Part shown: piece by piece, positions 8,664 to 16,585 of the stretch
Numbering within the stretch: the first letter of the stretch is position 1
How the letters are laid out: each line of letters starts with the position of its first letter
Assembly: GCF_014647235.1 (NCBI RefSeq)
Contig: NZ_BMOU01000002.1
Location: forward strand, 248,417-312,416
Direction of reading: 5' to 3'
Source: Haloarcula pellucida
GTDB lineage: Archaea; Halobacteriota; Halobacteria; Halobacteriales; Haloarculaceae
Length of the DNA: 64,000 bases
Notes under the pieces: generated by a model
What the model was told of the DNA's origin: nothing
Database searches by the model: none
What the model saw: the letters and a program-made list of their open reading frames with translations, nothing else
Program-made: the position numbers and the translations under genes

Positions 8664-10453
8664 TGTGTGGCATCATCGGTTGTGTCGGCCGAGGCGACGA
8701 GACGCTCGACACCCTCGTTCACGGCCTCTCGAAACTGGAGTACCGGGGCTACGACTCGGCCGGCGTGGCGATGGCCAACGGCGGCGTCGACGTCGTGAAG
8801 ACCGCCGGCGAGATAGACGACCTGCGGAGGACGCTCGAAGGGTCTGCCCTGACCGGTGACGTCGGCATCGGCCACACGCGCTGGAGCACGCACGGGCCGC
8901 CGACCGACGCGAACGCCCACCCGCATCAGGACTGTACAGGTGACGTCGCCGTCGTCCACAACGGCATCATCGAGAACTACCAGTCGCTGCGGGACGAACT
9001 CGTCGGGGCGGGCCACACCTTCACCTCCGACACCGACACCGAAGTCGTCCCCCATCTCGTCGAGGACGCGCTGGAAGCGGGCGTCGACCCGGAGCGTGCC
9101 GTTCGCGACGCCATCGCGCGGCTAGAGGGGAGTTACGCCGTCGCCGTCGTCGTCGCGGGCCACAGTACGGTCTACGCCGCGCGCAACGACTCGCCGCTGG
9201 TGTTGGGCCTCGGCGAGGACGAGACGTTCCTCGCCAGCGACGTGCCGGCGTTCCGCGACTACACCGACCAGGTCGTGTATCTGGCCGACGGCGAGTTCGC
9301 CCGACTCGACGCCGAGGGCTGGACCGTCACGACGCTCGACGGGGACTCGGTCGAGACGGACGTCGACACCATCGAGTGGGACCCAGAGGAGACGGGCAAG
9401 AGCGGCTACGACCACTACATGCTCAAGGAGATACACGAACAGCCACGGGCGCTCCGGCAGTGTTTGCGGGGCCGCGTCGACGAGATGGCCGGCACCGTCG
9501 ACATCGAGGACCTCGGCGACCTCTCGCCGACGGGCGTGCAGTTCGTCGCCTGTGGCACCTCCTACCACGCCGCACTGTACGGCGCGCAACTGTTCCGTAA
9601 CGCCGGCATCCCGGCACAGGCGTTCCTCGCCAGCGAGTACGCCACGTCGGTGCCGCCTATCGGCGATGCGCTGGTCGTCGGCGTCACCCAGAGCGGCGAG
9701 ACGGCCGATACCCTGTCGGCGCTCAGGGCGGCCCGCAAGCGCGGCGCGCGCACGATGACGGTCACGAACGTCGTCGGGTCGACCGCGGCCCGGGAGTGTG
9801 ACCACGCCTTCTACATCCGGGCCGGCCCCGAAATCGGCGTCGCCGCCAGCAAGACCTTTTCGTCGCAGCAGGTGGCGCTGAACCTGCTCGCGTTGGGGAT
9901 GACGCGAACCGTCGACACCCGCGACGTCATCACCTCGCTCCGAGAACTCCCGGGGAACGTCCAGCGCGTCTTAGACGAGTCGGCCGCCGAGGCGGTGGCC
10001 GAGGTGTATCAGGACGCCGACGCCTACTTCTTCATCGGCCGGGGGTACCAGCACCCCGTCGCCCTCGAAGGCGCGCTGAAGATGAAAGAGATCACGTACA
10101 AACACGCCGAGGGGTTCGCCTCCGGCGAACTGAAACACGGCCCGCTGGCGCTGGTCACGGAGCACACGCCGGTGTTCGCCGTCGTGACCGGCGACGGCGA
10201 GCAGGCCCGAAAGACCGTCGGCAACGTCAAGGAAGTGGAGGCTCGCGACGCACCGGTCGTCGCCATCTCCGATGGCCAGACCGACGTCGCTCGCTACGCC
10301 GACCACGTACTGGAGATACCGGAGACGCACCCCCGGGCCGCGGCGGTGCTCGCGAACACGCACCTGCAACTGCTCTCGTACCACACGGCGGCGTTGCTCG
10401 GGCGGAACATCGACAAGCCGCGGAATCTGGCCAAAAGCGTGACGGTGGAGTGA
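8663..10453 (+). CDS. glmS: glutamine--fructose-6-phosphate aminotransferase (isomerizing)
   Basis: This 596-residue GlmS makes glucosamine-6-phosphate from fructose-6-phosphate and glutamine. Met1-Cys2-Gly-Ile (MCGIIGCVGR) supplies the N-terminal nucleophile, HTRWSTHGPP lies in the glutaminase domain (about 2-220), two SIS domains follow (VACGTSYHAALYGAQLF, then FFIGRGYQHPVALEGALKMK) and the C-terminus is KPRNLAKSVTVE, the conserved tail that reaches into the isomerase site. The ATG at 8663 is fixed by the essential Cys2; the longer open frame upstream is a shadow of the previous gene. It is coupled to the GlmU-like gene and feeds UDP-GlcNAc supply. Confidence 0.97.
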   Translation: MCGIIGCVGRGDETLDTLVHGLSKLEYRGYDSAGVAMANGGVDVVKTAGEIDDLRRTLEGSALTGDVGIGHTRWSTHGPPTDANAHPHQDCTGDVAVVHNGIIENYQSLRDELVGAGHTFTSDTDTEVVPHLVEDALEAGVDPERAVRDAIARLEGSYAVAVVVAGHSTVYAARNDSPLVLGLGEDETFLASDVPAFRDYTDQVVYLADGEFARLDAEGWTVTTLDGDSVETDVDTIEWDPEETGKSGYDHYMLKEIHEQPRALRQCLRGRVDEMAGTVDIEDLGDLSPTGVQFVACGTSYHAALYGAQLFRNAGIPAQAFLASEYATSVPPIGDALVVGVTQSGETADTLSALRAARKRGARTMTVTNVVGSTAARECDHAFYIRAGPEIGVAASKTFSSQQVALNLLALGMTRTVDTRDVITSLRELPGNVQRVLDESAAEAVAEVYQDADAYFFIGRGYQHPVALEGALKMKEITYKHAEGFASGELKHGPLALVTEHTPVFAVVTGDGEQARKTVGNVKEVEARDAPVVAISDGQTDVARYADHVLEIPETHPRAAAVLANTHLQLLSYHTAALLGRNIDKPRNLAKSVTVE

Positions 10454-10468
10454 GGGTATATCCGACAG

Positions 10469-10903
10469 CTAGGGGTCTCTATCCGGGTTTTCTGGCGGCT
10501 TCAGCACGTCCCCGAGGAGCCGCCATGCGGTGCTCTGACAGACGGCGGTCCGAATCGGCGTACTAGCCCGACGCCACTGTCGAACGACGGTTCGCAAAGC
10601 CGACGCACGATAGCTCCGAGACGCGGTCGCGGTGGCTCGGTGGAGCAATCGAACGACCGGTCCGACGGTCCGCGTTCGTTCGAGGTCGACGACCACTGTC
10701 TCTCCGGTCGGTTCGCTGGTGAGCCACCGGACACAGGCCGACTGTGCGACGGCAGACGTGAGTCGGGTGGCCACGCTATCGGAGAGGCGGCCCGGTACCG
10801 AGTTCGAAGCGGCGATCGCGAGTAACTTCCCGAGTCGTCGGGCCCGCCCGAGACACGACTTCTCGACGGCCGTCCGGAGTACGTCGTCGGTGGCATCTGG
10901 CAT
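10469..10903 (-). CDS. hypothetical protein after the DUF4330 gene
   Basis: This 144-residue protein starts MPDATDDVLRTAVEKSCLGR at ATG 10903, 5 nt after the stop of the DUF4330 gene, so the two are an operon. It is unusually basic for a haloarchaeal protein (Arg-rich throughout, with few Asp/Glu after residue 15) and has weakly hydrophobic segments around LGKLLAIAASNSVPGRLSDS and TVVVDLERTRTVGPVVRLLH. A similar small gene often follows DUF4330 genes as I recall, but I do not recognise a named family. A membrane-peripheral partner of the DUF4330 protein is possible. The upstream in-frame extension to 11023 would overlap the DUF4330 gene and is not used. Confidence 0.6.
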   Translation of the reverse strand: MPDATDDVLRTAVEKSCLGRARRLGKLLAIAASNSVPGRLSDSVATRLTSAVAQSACVRWLTSEPTGETVVVDLERTRTVGPVVRLLHRATATASRSYRASALRTVVRQWRRASTPIRTAVCQSTAWRLLGDVLKPPENPDRDP

Positions 10904-10908
10904 CGTTC

Positions 10909-11703
10909 TCACTGCTCGCTGGCGTTGGCCGGCCCGACTCGCTGGAGACGACCGGAGACGACGGCGTCGTCGGTGACGACGGTCACACGGTTGTCGACGC
11001 GAAGCGGGGACCCGCCGAACCACGGCGTCCCGTCACGCGCCCACGTTCGGAGGTCGAGCGTGACCGCTCGCTTGCCGTCTGCCGCCGGTCCATCGCCGAC
11101 ACGCTCGACGGTCGCGACGGTGTGGTCGTCCACTCGTGCGGTCGCGCCGGTCTCGACCGACCGGGCGACGCTCTCGTTCACCGAGATGACGACGCTGACT
11201 CGGCTCGTCGGGAGTGTCGCCGTTGTCTGGTTGACGGCGAGTACGTCGGCGTGGGTGCGGTATCCGTGGGTAATCACCGCTGTCTCGTCCCCACCGTAGA
11301 GCGGGCGCGTGTCGTCCCGAACGATTCCGTCTCCCCAGACCCACTGGGCCGAGAGCGGTCCGGTGTAGGCGACCCGGGCTACGACGTGTGCCTCGCCGCC
11401 CGGTGCGAAACTCCGTGTCACCCCGACCACCTCCAGTGGCTCCCCTGTCGGCGCAGGGTCGAGCGTCTCACCCGATTCGATCGCGGCCGCCCCGCTCGTC
11501 AGTGGCACTGCGTAGGAGACAGTCGCGTATTTCGTCGGTTCGGTGTTCGAGACACCGCTGTTGCCCCTATCGAGGACGAGTGCGGTTCCCGCGAGGAGTA
11601 CTGTCAGGACGACGAGCACGACTACCGCGTCGACGACGTTGACGCGACCGAACAGCGCGCCGTTCTCGTCGATGATTCGGCCCGATCCGTCCGACTCGGT
11701 CAT
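10909..11703 (-). CDS. DUF4330 family membrane-anchored protein
   Basis: This 264-residue protein begins with IIDENGALFGRVNVVDAVVV (10-29), the DUF4330 signature (RLFGKxNxxD), which runs straight into one transmembrane helix (about 26-46, VVVLVVLTVLLAGTALVL). The rest is a beta-rich extracytoplasmic domain without cysteines or known catalytic motif. DUF4330 proteins are usually found next to polysaccharide synthesis or export genes in cyanobacteria and archaea; here a polyprenyl glycosylphosphotransferase lies 54 nt upstream on the same strand. A role in exopolysaccharide assembly is inference. ATG 11703 is the first Met and follows a short spacer. Confidence 0.75.
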   Translation of the reverse strand: MTESDGSGRIIDENGALFGRVNVVDAVVVLVVLTVLLAGTALVLDRGNSGVSNTEPTKYATVSYAVPLTSGAAAIESGETLDPAPTGEPLEVVGVTRSFAPGGEAHVVARVAYTGPLSAQWVWGDGIVRDDTRPLYGGDETAVITHGYRTHADVLAVNQTTATLPTSRVSVVISVNESVARSVETGATARVDDHTVATVERVGDGPAADGKRAVTLDLRTWARDGTPWFGGSPLRVDNRVTVVTDDAVVSGRLQRVGPANASEQ

Positions 11704-11757
11704 AGCATAGGTGTTTCAGTGTCGGTGTATGGGTGTTTCGCTTCCACCGACGGGGAT

Positions 11758-13203
11758 TCAACTCGCGTCTGGACGATTCGATTGCGTGAGGTACCCCACG
11801 GCGTCCGTGCCCACCTGATACAGTTGTCTGACGACGATCTTCAGGTCGAACACGATGGACTGGTTGCGGATGTACTCGATGTCGTGCTGGAGTTTCCGGT
11901 GGGGTTCGTGGCCGGTGACGCCGTGTATCTGTGCGAGTCCCGTCAGTCCGGGTTTGACGAACCAGCGACTCCGCCACTCCCGGAGGTCCGATTCGATGTC
12001 GGCGTCCAGTTCCGGCCGTTCGGGTCGCGGGCCGACGACGCTCATGTCCCCGCGCAGGACCGCCACCAGTTGCGGAATCTCGTCTAGATGGGTCGTCCGG
12101 AGGACGCGGCCCACGGCGGTCACGCGGGGATCGACCCCGCCGGCGTCGGCGGCAGAGATGACCGCGCCCGACTGGCTCTCGGCGTCGGGCACCATCGTCC
12201 GGAACTTCGAGACGGTGAACGTCTCACCGAGCGTCGCCGTCCGCTCCTGTCGGTACAGCAGTGGACCCCCGTCGTCGAGTTTGATGGCCGCCGCGATAGC
12301 TGCAATGACCGGGAGGAGCGCACCGAGCGCTACCGTCGCGAACGTGACGTCGAACAGTCGCTTGAAGACGCGGTCTTGTACGTCCCACGGGTCGAGGTCG
12401 ATTTCGGCGAGGCCGTCGCCGCCGAGGTCACGGGTCAACACGGCGTCGGCGTGGTCGCGGTGGACCTTCGCGGTCACGCCGTGTTCGTAGCAGACGTTGA
12501 GCGCGCCGAAAAAGGCCGAGCGGTCGGGCTGTCCGAAGGCAAGCACCGCGGTGTCGACGTCGTACTCGACGAGTACCGTCTCCAGTTTCGGGAGGCCGCC
12601 GAGGCAGGGGACGTTCTCCAGTCCCCGCACCTGTCCGCCGTCGGTGAAGCCGACCAACACTCGCTCGTCGGTCCGAACCGTCTCACCGACCCGCGGCGAG
12701 ACGTATCCCAGTACGCTGCTGTCGACGTCTTCTAGCACCTCGGCGACCTGTTCCGGCGTGTCGCCGACGACGACGGTCCGACCCCCGCTTGCGGGGCGGC
12801 GCCGGACGGCGACGAAGTACAGCGGCAGGAACGCGACCAGTGCGGTGCCCGCGACGATGAGCGTCGAGCGCGGCAGCCGATAGGTGTAATCGAAGTACCC
12901 CACCGTCGCGAGCGCGAGCAGCGCGATGCCGGTCCGCTGGAGGGCGAGCAGCCACGTATCGAGGAGTCGACGCGGCTGGGGGCGATACAACGGGGCGAAC
13001 GCCGCCACGACCACGACCGTCGTCGTCGCTATCTCCATCCCGAGCTCTCGCCCCGTCGCGGATTCGATCGGGAGGTCACCGACGACGGGCAGGAAACTCA
13101 CGGCCGTCTGCACCACCGGCAGGTACGCTAGCGAGACGGCCACCCCCGTCACCAGTACTGTCCCCACCAACGCGGTGAGGCGGTACCGCCACCCGCTTTT
13201 CAT
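11758..13203 (-). CDS. polyprenyl glycosylphosphotransferase (sugar transferase)
   Basis: This 481-residue WbaP/CpsE-type phosphoglycosyltransferase puts a sugar-1-phosphate on a polyprenyl phosphate at the membrane. The N-terminal part has about five membrane helices and a CoA-binding-like cytosolic domain (130-260). The catalytic part (about 285-481) has KRLFDVTFATVALGALLPVI, a re-entrant helix, YRQERTATLGETFTVSKFRTM, the DEIPQL box and VVGPRPERPEL. The ATG at 13203 is preferred to the GTG one codon earlier. It is the first gene of an operon with the DUF4330 pair. It defines a bacterial-like initiation route distinct from the DPM-type GT2 at 35902-37116. Confidence 0.92.
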   Translation of the reverse strand: MKSGWRYRLTALVGTVLVTGVAVSLAYLPVVQTAVSFLPVVGDLPIESATGRELGMEIATTTVVVVAAFAPLYRPQPRRLLDTWLLALQRTGIALLALATVGYFDYTYRLPRSTLIVAGTALVAFLPLYFVAVRRRPASGGRTVVVGDTPEQVAEVLEDVDSSVLGYVSPRVGETVRTDERVLVGFTDGGQVRGLENVPCLGGLPKLETVLVEYDVDTAVLAFGQPDRSAFFGALNVCYEHGVTAKVHRDHADAVLTRDLGGDGLAEIDLDPWDVQDRVFKRLFDVTFATVALGALLPVIAAIAAAIKLDDGGPLLYRQERTATLGETFTVSKFRTMVPDAESQSGAVISAADAGGVDPRVTAVGRVLRTTHLDEIPQLVAVLRGDMSVVGPRPERPELDADIESDLREWRSRWFVKPGLTGLAQIHGVTGHEPHRKLQHDIEYIRNQSIVFDLKIVVRQLYQVGTDAVGYLTQSNRPDAS

Positions 13204-13279
13204 CACTACAGAGACTCACATCCCGCAAAATAAGTCCACCGGGCCCACTATCGTTGCTGAAAACGAGGGCCGTAGCACC

Positions 13280-13840
13280 CTATCCGTGGCTGACGAGGCG
13301 GTCTACCCATCTGGAACCCGTCGCCCAGAGCGTCCCCAGACCCGGCCGACCGTCGGCCCACCAGAGGACCGTCGCGAAGACCAGTAAGGCGAGTTCGAAC
13401 GTCACGTACGAATCGAGCGTGAGTTGGGCGACGTGAGCGAGGAAGCTCTTCCCGACATCCGCTTCGGGGACGGGCAGTATCGGCCACAGGAGGTAGCTCA
13501 GGTCGACGTAGCGCCCTTCGAGAACGGGGTAGAGTCCGTCGGCGAGGACGTGACTGAGCGTGCCTGAGACGAACGCGAGGCTGGCGTCGCGCCCGCGAGA
13601 GCGGTACCCGAGATAGCCGGCGACGGCCGCGACGAGGGCCAGCGTCACCAGCGAGTGCGCCAGCGACCGTCCGCCGGGGAGGACGCCGAGCGTCCACCCG
13701 AGCGGTTTGTCGACGAGGTCCGGGAACTGCGTCCCGACGGCGAGTGCGAGCACCGGCGGTCCGGCGGGTGTCCGGCCCTGCCAACGGCGAGCGGACGAGT
13801 ACCAGAGATAGCCGACGGCGGCGTGTCCCCATGGCCACAT
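13280..13840 (-). CDS. membrane-bound metal-dependent hydrolase-like protein (DUF457/YdjM)
   Basis: This 186-residue membrane protein starts MWPWGHAAVGYLWYSS. It keeps the YdjM/LexA-binding membrane hydrolase pattern: His near the N-terminus (GHAAVGY), GTQFPDLVDKP (acidic/metal ligand loop), RSLAHSLVTLALV and GTLSHVLADGLYP (HxxxD), with four or five hydrophobic helices between. The His and Asp set is what suggests metal-dependent hydrolase activity; no substrate is known. It lies 76 nt upstream of the sugar transferase on the same strand. Related proteins are at 42805-43452 and 56236-56727. Confidence 0.8.
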   Translation of the reverse strand: MWPWGHAAVGYLWYSSARRWQGRTPAGPPVLALAVGTQFPDLVDKPLGWTLGVLPGGRSLAHSLVTLALVAAVAGYLGYRSRGRDASLAFVSGTLSHVLADGLYPVLEGRYVDLSYLLWPILPVPEADVGKSFLAHVAQLTLDSYVTFELALLVFATVLWWADGRPGLGTLWATGSRWVDRLVSHG

Positions 13841-14158
13841 GGACGCCGCTATGTCAGGGGTGGTGTTGACGGTACCGTTTCAGGTCGAAGGCGAAATGGT
13901 ATCGAAAGTGTGTCGCAGGGGCGTCGGACGAGCGGTTCCTGTGGACGTGAGAGTACTCTAATTCTATATCGACTGATACTGGTGGCTGTAAATTCGCAAA
14001 GACATTCGCCACCCCGGGGTGGCGAATTACTTCAGTTTGTTACAGCCACCAGTATGAGATCTAATGCAGCATCGACGGTCTGCTGTCGTCTATATGATTC
14101 TCTCCGCCCAACGGAGTGGCAAGAGTGATACCGTTATTAGCCGTGAAGCGACGTAAGA
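13841..14158. other. gene-free stretch holding a MITE-like element and the toxin promoter
   Basis: No coding capacity beyond shadows is seen in this 318-nt stretch. The MITE-like element at 13977-14054 occupies its centre. A TATA-like CGTTATTAGC (14132-14141) lies about 25 nt before the toxin ATG at 14159, so the toxin gene starts leaderless just downstream of the element. Confidence 0.5.
13977..14054. mobile_element. 78-bp MITE-like element with nested perfect palindromes
   Basis: The ends are perfect 15-bp inverted repeats, TACTGGTGGCTGTAA (13977-13991) and TTACAGCCACCAGTA (14040-14054). They are flanked on both sides by TGA (13974-13976 and 14055-14057), which looks like a 3-bp target duplication. 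Inside is a second, perfect 24-bp palindrome at 14004-14027, ATTCGCCACCCC followed by its complement. No ORF is present. It could be a non-autonomous transposon remnant or a very stable double hairpin acting as a terminator. Confidence 0.55.
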
Positions 14159-14647
14159 ATGAGTCAGTCTCTCTGGTATCCCTCGGTGGATGATGTCCTT
14201 GAAATCCACGAGGATATTCTCGCAGAGTACGCTGATACTAGCCCCGGCGTACAGAACGAGGGCGATATTCAATTTGCGCTGGATTACATAGAGCAAGGAC
14301 ACTTCGGATCGGTTCCTGAGACGATACATGAGAAAGCGTTTCACCTCTGTCGTCTCCTCGTAGCAAACCATCCTTTCGTGGATGGAAACAAACGTACGGC
14401 ACTCAACACGACTGTCGTCTTCTACTTCCTCAACGGCTACGAGTTCGACTACGACGAAGAAATACGAGAGATACTGAAGCGGCTCGGGACGAACGAGGCG
14501 GATGTCGACGAAGATACTGTCGTTGAGTACCTCCAAACACATACTAAGGAGATTGATCTTGAGGAGGCAATCGCACGATGGCGGAATGACCTCGTGGAAT
14601 ATGGACTTGACCGGCTCTCGGATGAACCACGCGACCCGAACGATTAA
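14159..14647 (+). CDS. Fic/Doc-family toxin-like protein
   Basis: This 162-residue protein has the Doc core HPFVDGNKRTAL (about 77-88). In Fic AMP-transferases the motif ends GNGRxxR; the GNKR form seen here is typical of Doc, which phosphorylates EF-Tu and stops translation. The length, the N-terminal helix pair ending in HEKAFHLCRLLVA and the C-terminal acidic helices fit the death-on-curing family. GC and codon choice are lower than in neighbours (ATA, AGA and GAT codons), a sign of transfer. No Phd-type antitoxin gene lies upstream; a 46-residue ORF follows. Whether it is an active toxin or a stand-alone Fic enzyme is open. Confidence 0.8.
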   Translation: MSQSLWYPSVDDVLEIHEDILAEYADTSPGVQNEGDIQFALDYIEQGHFGSVPETIHEKAFHLCRLLVANHPFVDGNKRTALNTTVVFYFLNGYEFDYDEEIREILKRLGTNEADVDEDTVVEYLQTHTKEIDLEEAIARWRNDLVEYGLDRLSDEPRDPND

Positions 14648-14672
14648 CCGGATTCGGAAGCAAGAGACCTAT

Positions 14673-14813
14673 ATGGCTACGGAGGAGGACACCGGTGATG
14701 AGACGTCACTCGACCGGGTGATGAATGATATCCGTCGAGAGATCGTCTTACAAGTCGCCAAAGCGGATCGGGACGACCACCGTGATATCTACGACGCGCT
14801 CGAACACGAGTAA
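14673..14813 (+). CDS. small acidic protein, candidate partner of the Doc-like toxin
   Basis: This 46-residue ORF (MATEEDTGDETSLDRVMNDI...) starts 25 nt after the toxin stop and ends EHE. Residues 12-45 should form one amphipathic helix (RVMNDIRREIVLQVAKADRD). An earlier in-frame ATG at 14622 would add 17 basic residues and overlap the toxin by 26 nt. I know no family for it. Size, charge and position suit an antitoxin in reversed toxin-antitoxin order, but that is inference. Confidence 0.5.
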   Translation: MATEEDTGDETSLDRVMNDIRREIVLQVAKADRDDHRDIYDALEHE

Positions 14814-14926
14814 TCTGTATCCGTTTACTTTGAGTGGCCACTCAGCTCCGAGATGACAACCAGCACTGGGTAGTTACAATCGAAATAGGCATCGAATCAC
14901 TACGGTGAAAATCCTCTTGTAGCGTA

Positions 14927-15913
14927 TCAGGACCGGCGGACGAGCGGTTCGTACCACTCGCGGTTGGCCTCGTACCAGTCGATGAACTTCGAGACGCCCT
15001 CCCGGATGGTGTGGCTCGCCTCGTAGTCGAGCAGTTCGCTGGCCTTCGACGTGTCTGCGTGGGTGTGTTCGGCGTCGGCGTCGTGGCGCGCCTCGAAGAC
15101 GAGGTCGAGGTCCGGCGCCAACTGGTCGCGGATCTCCTCGGCCAGCGTCTTGATCTCGATGTTGTCGGTCGACCCGATGTTGACGGCCTCGCCGTCGGCG
15201 GCGTCCTCCTCTAAGAGGGTGACGTTCGCCTCGACGACGTCGTCGATAAACGTGAAGTCCCGGGTCTGGGTGCCGTCGCCGTAGATAATCGGCGGTTCGC
15301 CGTTCATACATCGGGAGACGAAGTTCGAGATGGCCATGTTCGGGCGCATCCGCGGGCCGTACACCGTGAAGTAACGCAGGGCGACGACGGGGAAGTCGTA
15401 CACTTCGCCGTAGGCACAGGCGTAGCGCTCGGCCGAGAGTTTCGACGCGCCGTAGGGCGAGACGGGCGTCGTCGGGTGTTCCTCGTCGTATGGGAGATAT
15501 CGCGGCACGCCGTACACCGACGACGAGGAGGCCATCACGAACCGCTCGATGCCCTCGTCGCGGCAGGCGTCGAGGATGTTGAGCGTGCCGTCGGCGTTGA
15601 CCTCGTGGTACTTCCGGGGGTTCTCGACGCTCGGGCGGACGCCGGCCTGTGCGGCCTGATGGTAGACGTAGTCGGCGTCGGCGACGAGGTCCGCGACGAG
15701 GTCGGCGTCTCGTACGTCGCCCTCGACGAGTTCGTAGCTCCCGCCGCCGTCTGTTGCGGCCTCGCGGCCGGTCTCGACGTTGTGATGCTTGATGTCGAGG
15801 TCGTAAAACGGGTCGAAGTTGTCGAGGACGGTGACCGAGTGACCGTCGCGGGCGAAGCGCTCGGCGAGGTTGCCGCCGATGAAGCCAGCGCCGCCGGTGA
15901 CGAGGACGTTCAT
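14927..15913 (-). CDS. NAD-dependent nucleotide-sugar epimerase (UDP-glucose/UDP-glucuronate 4-epimerase type)
   Basis: This 328-residue extended SDR has the Rossmann motif GGAGFIGG (7-14), SSSSVYG as the Ser region and YGASK for the catalytic Tyr-Lys pair. The middle (VALRYFTVYGPRMRPNMAIS) is typical of UDP-glucuronate/UDP-GlcNAc 4-epimerases, and DNFDPFYDLDIKHHN after the first strand resembles the UDP-glucuronate epimerase loop. ATG at 15913 starts directly on the first beta strand. It lies beside the decayed nucleotidyltransferase copy. Substrate is not certain; UDP-Glc(NAc) or UDP-GlcA are the leading choices. Confidence 0.88.
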   Translation of the reverse strand: MNVLVTGGAGFIGGNLAERFARDGHSVTVLDNFDPFYDLDIKHHNVETGREAATDGGGSYELVEGDVRDADLVADLVADADYVYHQAAQAGVRPSVENPRKYHEVNADGTLNILDACRDEGIERFVMASSSSVYGVPRYLPYDEEHPTTPVSPYGASKLSAERYACAYGEVYDFPVVALRYFTVYGPRMRPNMAISNFVSRCMNGEPPIIYGDGTQTRDFTFIDDVVEANVTLLEEDAADGEAVNIGSTDNIEIKTLAEEIRDQLAPDLDLVFEARHDADAEHTHADTSKASELLDYEASHTIREGVSKFIDWYEANREWYEPLVRRS

Positions 15914-15958
15914 TGCTTGAGTCGGGTCCGGCGACGGACAAAAAACCGTCGGGTCCGC

Positions 15959-16300
15959 TCACTCGCTCGCGGCGATGTTCTCGGCGACGAGTTCGGGATC
16001 GACCTCGCCTTCCAGGCGACGCTCGGCCTCGTCGCGGTCCTCGAGGTAGCCGATGTCGTTGCGCCAGCCGTCCGTGCGGATGGCGTCGATGGTTCGACCG
16101 GAATGGTGGAGGAGGCCGATGTCGTCGCTGATCTCGTACGCTCGGGATTCGACGGCTGGACGGGGTGGCGGGCGTGGACGATAGCCGGCGTACGCGTGTC
16201 GAAGCCGGCCATCGCCAGCTCGGCGGGGGTTTTCGGACTTTTCGATGACCTCCGGGGTTTCGCCGTACTTGCTGGTGTCACAGACGCCGTACCTATTGGC
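15959..16300 (-). pseudogene. decayed 3' fragment of a glucose-1-phosphate nucleotidyltransferase gene
   Basis: This segment matches the last 113 codons of the intact gene at 19401-20156. In one frame it reads NRYGVCDTSKYGETPEVIEK and then HSGRTIDAIRTDGWRNDIGY to the same end, AENIAASE. The middle part (AMAGFDTRTPAIVHARHPVQ, matching VMTGFYTFTPAIFHACHLVQ) is in another frame, so small deletions of about 2 and 1 nt break the reading frame twice. The first 138 codons are missing. It is a pseudogene and an obvious product of duplication. Confidence 0.88.
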
Positions 16301-16585
16301 CCCTCTCCGCTGATCGGTGATTCGACACTCCCGGTGACGTCCACATTCTCTGCGTTGCTGGTTGTGTTCTCGTGAGTCGAGGGTGCGAGGGCCGCTGTGC
16401 AACAGTCTGTGTTCCAGCCGCCTGACCGTTCATGTCCATCTCGGAACTTTCAACCCATCGAAAAGTGGTGAGTGTCTCGCTGAGTGTTACCGAGGACGGT
16501 GGTGACAACTGCGTTCGTCTCATCGCCGACCACCGTGCAACGCTGCGTATTGCCTCGGGCTGCTCGGTTCGAGTGAGTACCCCAG
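16301..16585. other. non-coding remnant region
   Basis: Similarity to the nucleotidyltransferase fades at about 16300. The rest, up to the asparagine-synthase-like stop, has no ORF with haloarchaeal codon character and no clear repeat. It probably contains the breakpoint of the duplication or insertion that brought in the next two genes. Confidence 0.4.
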
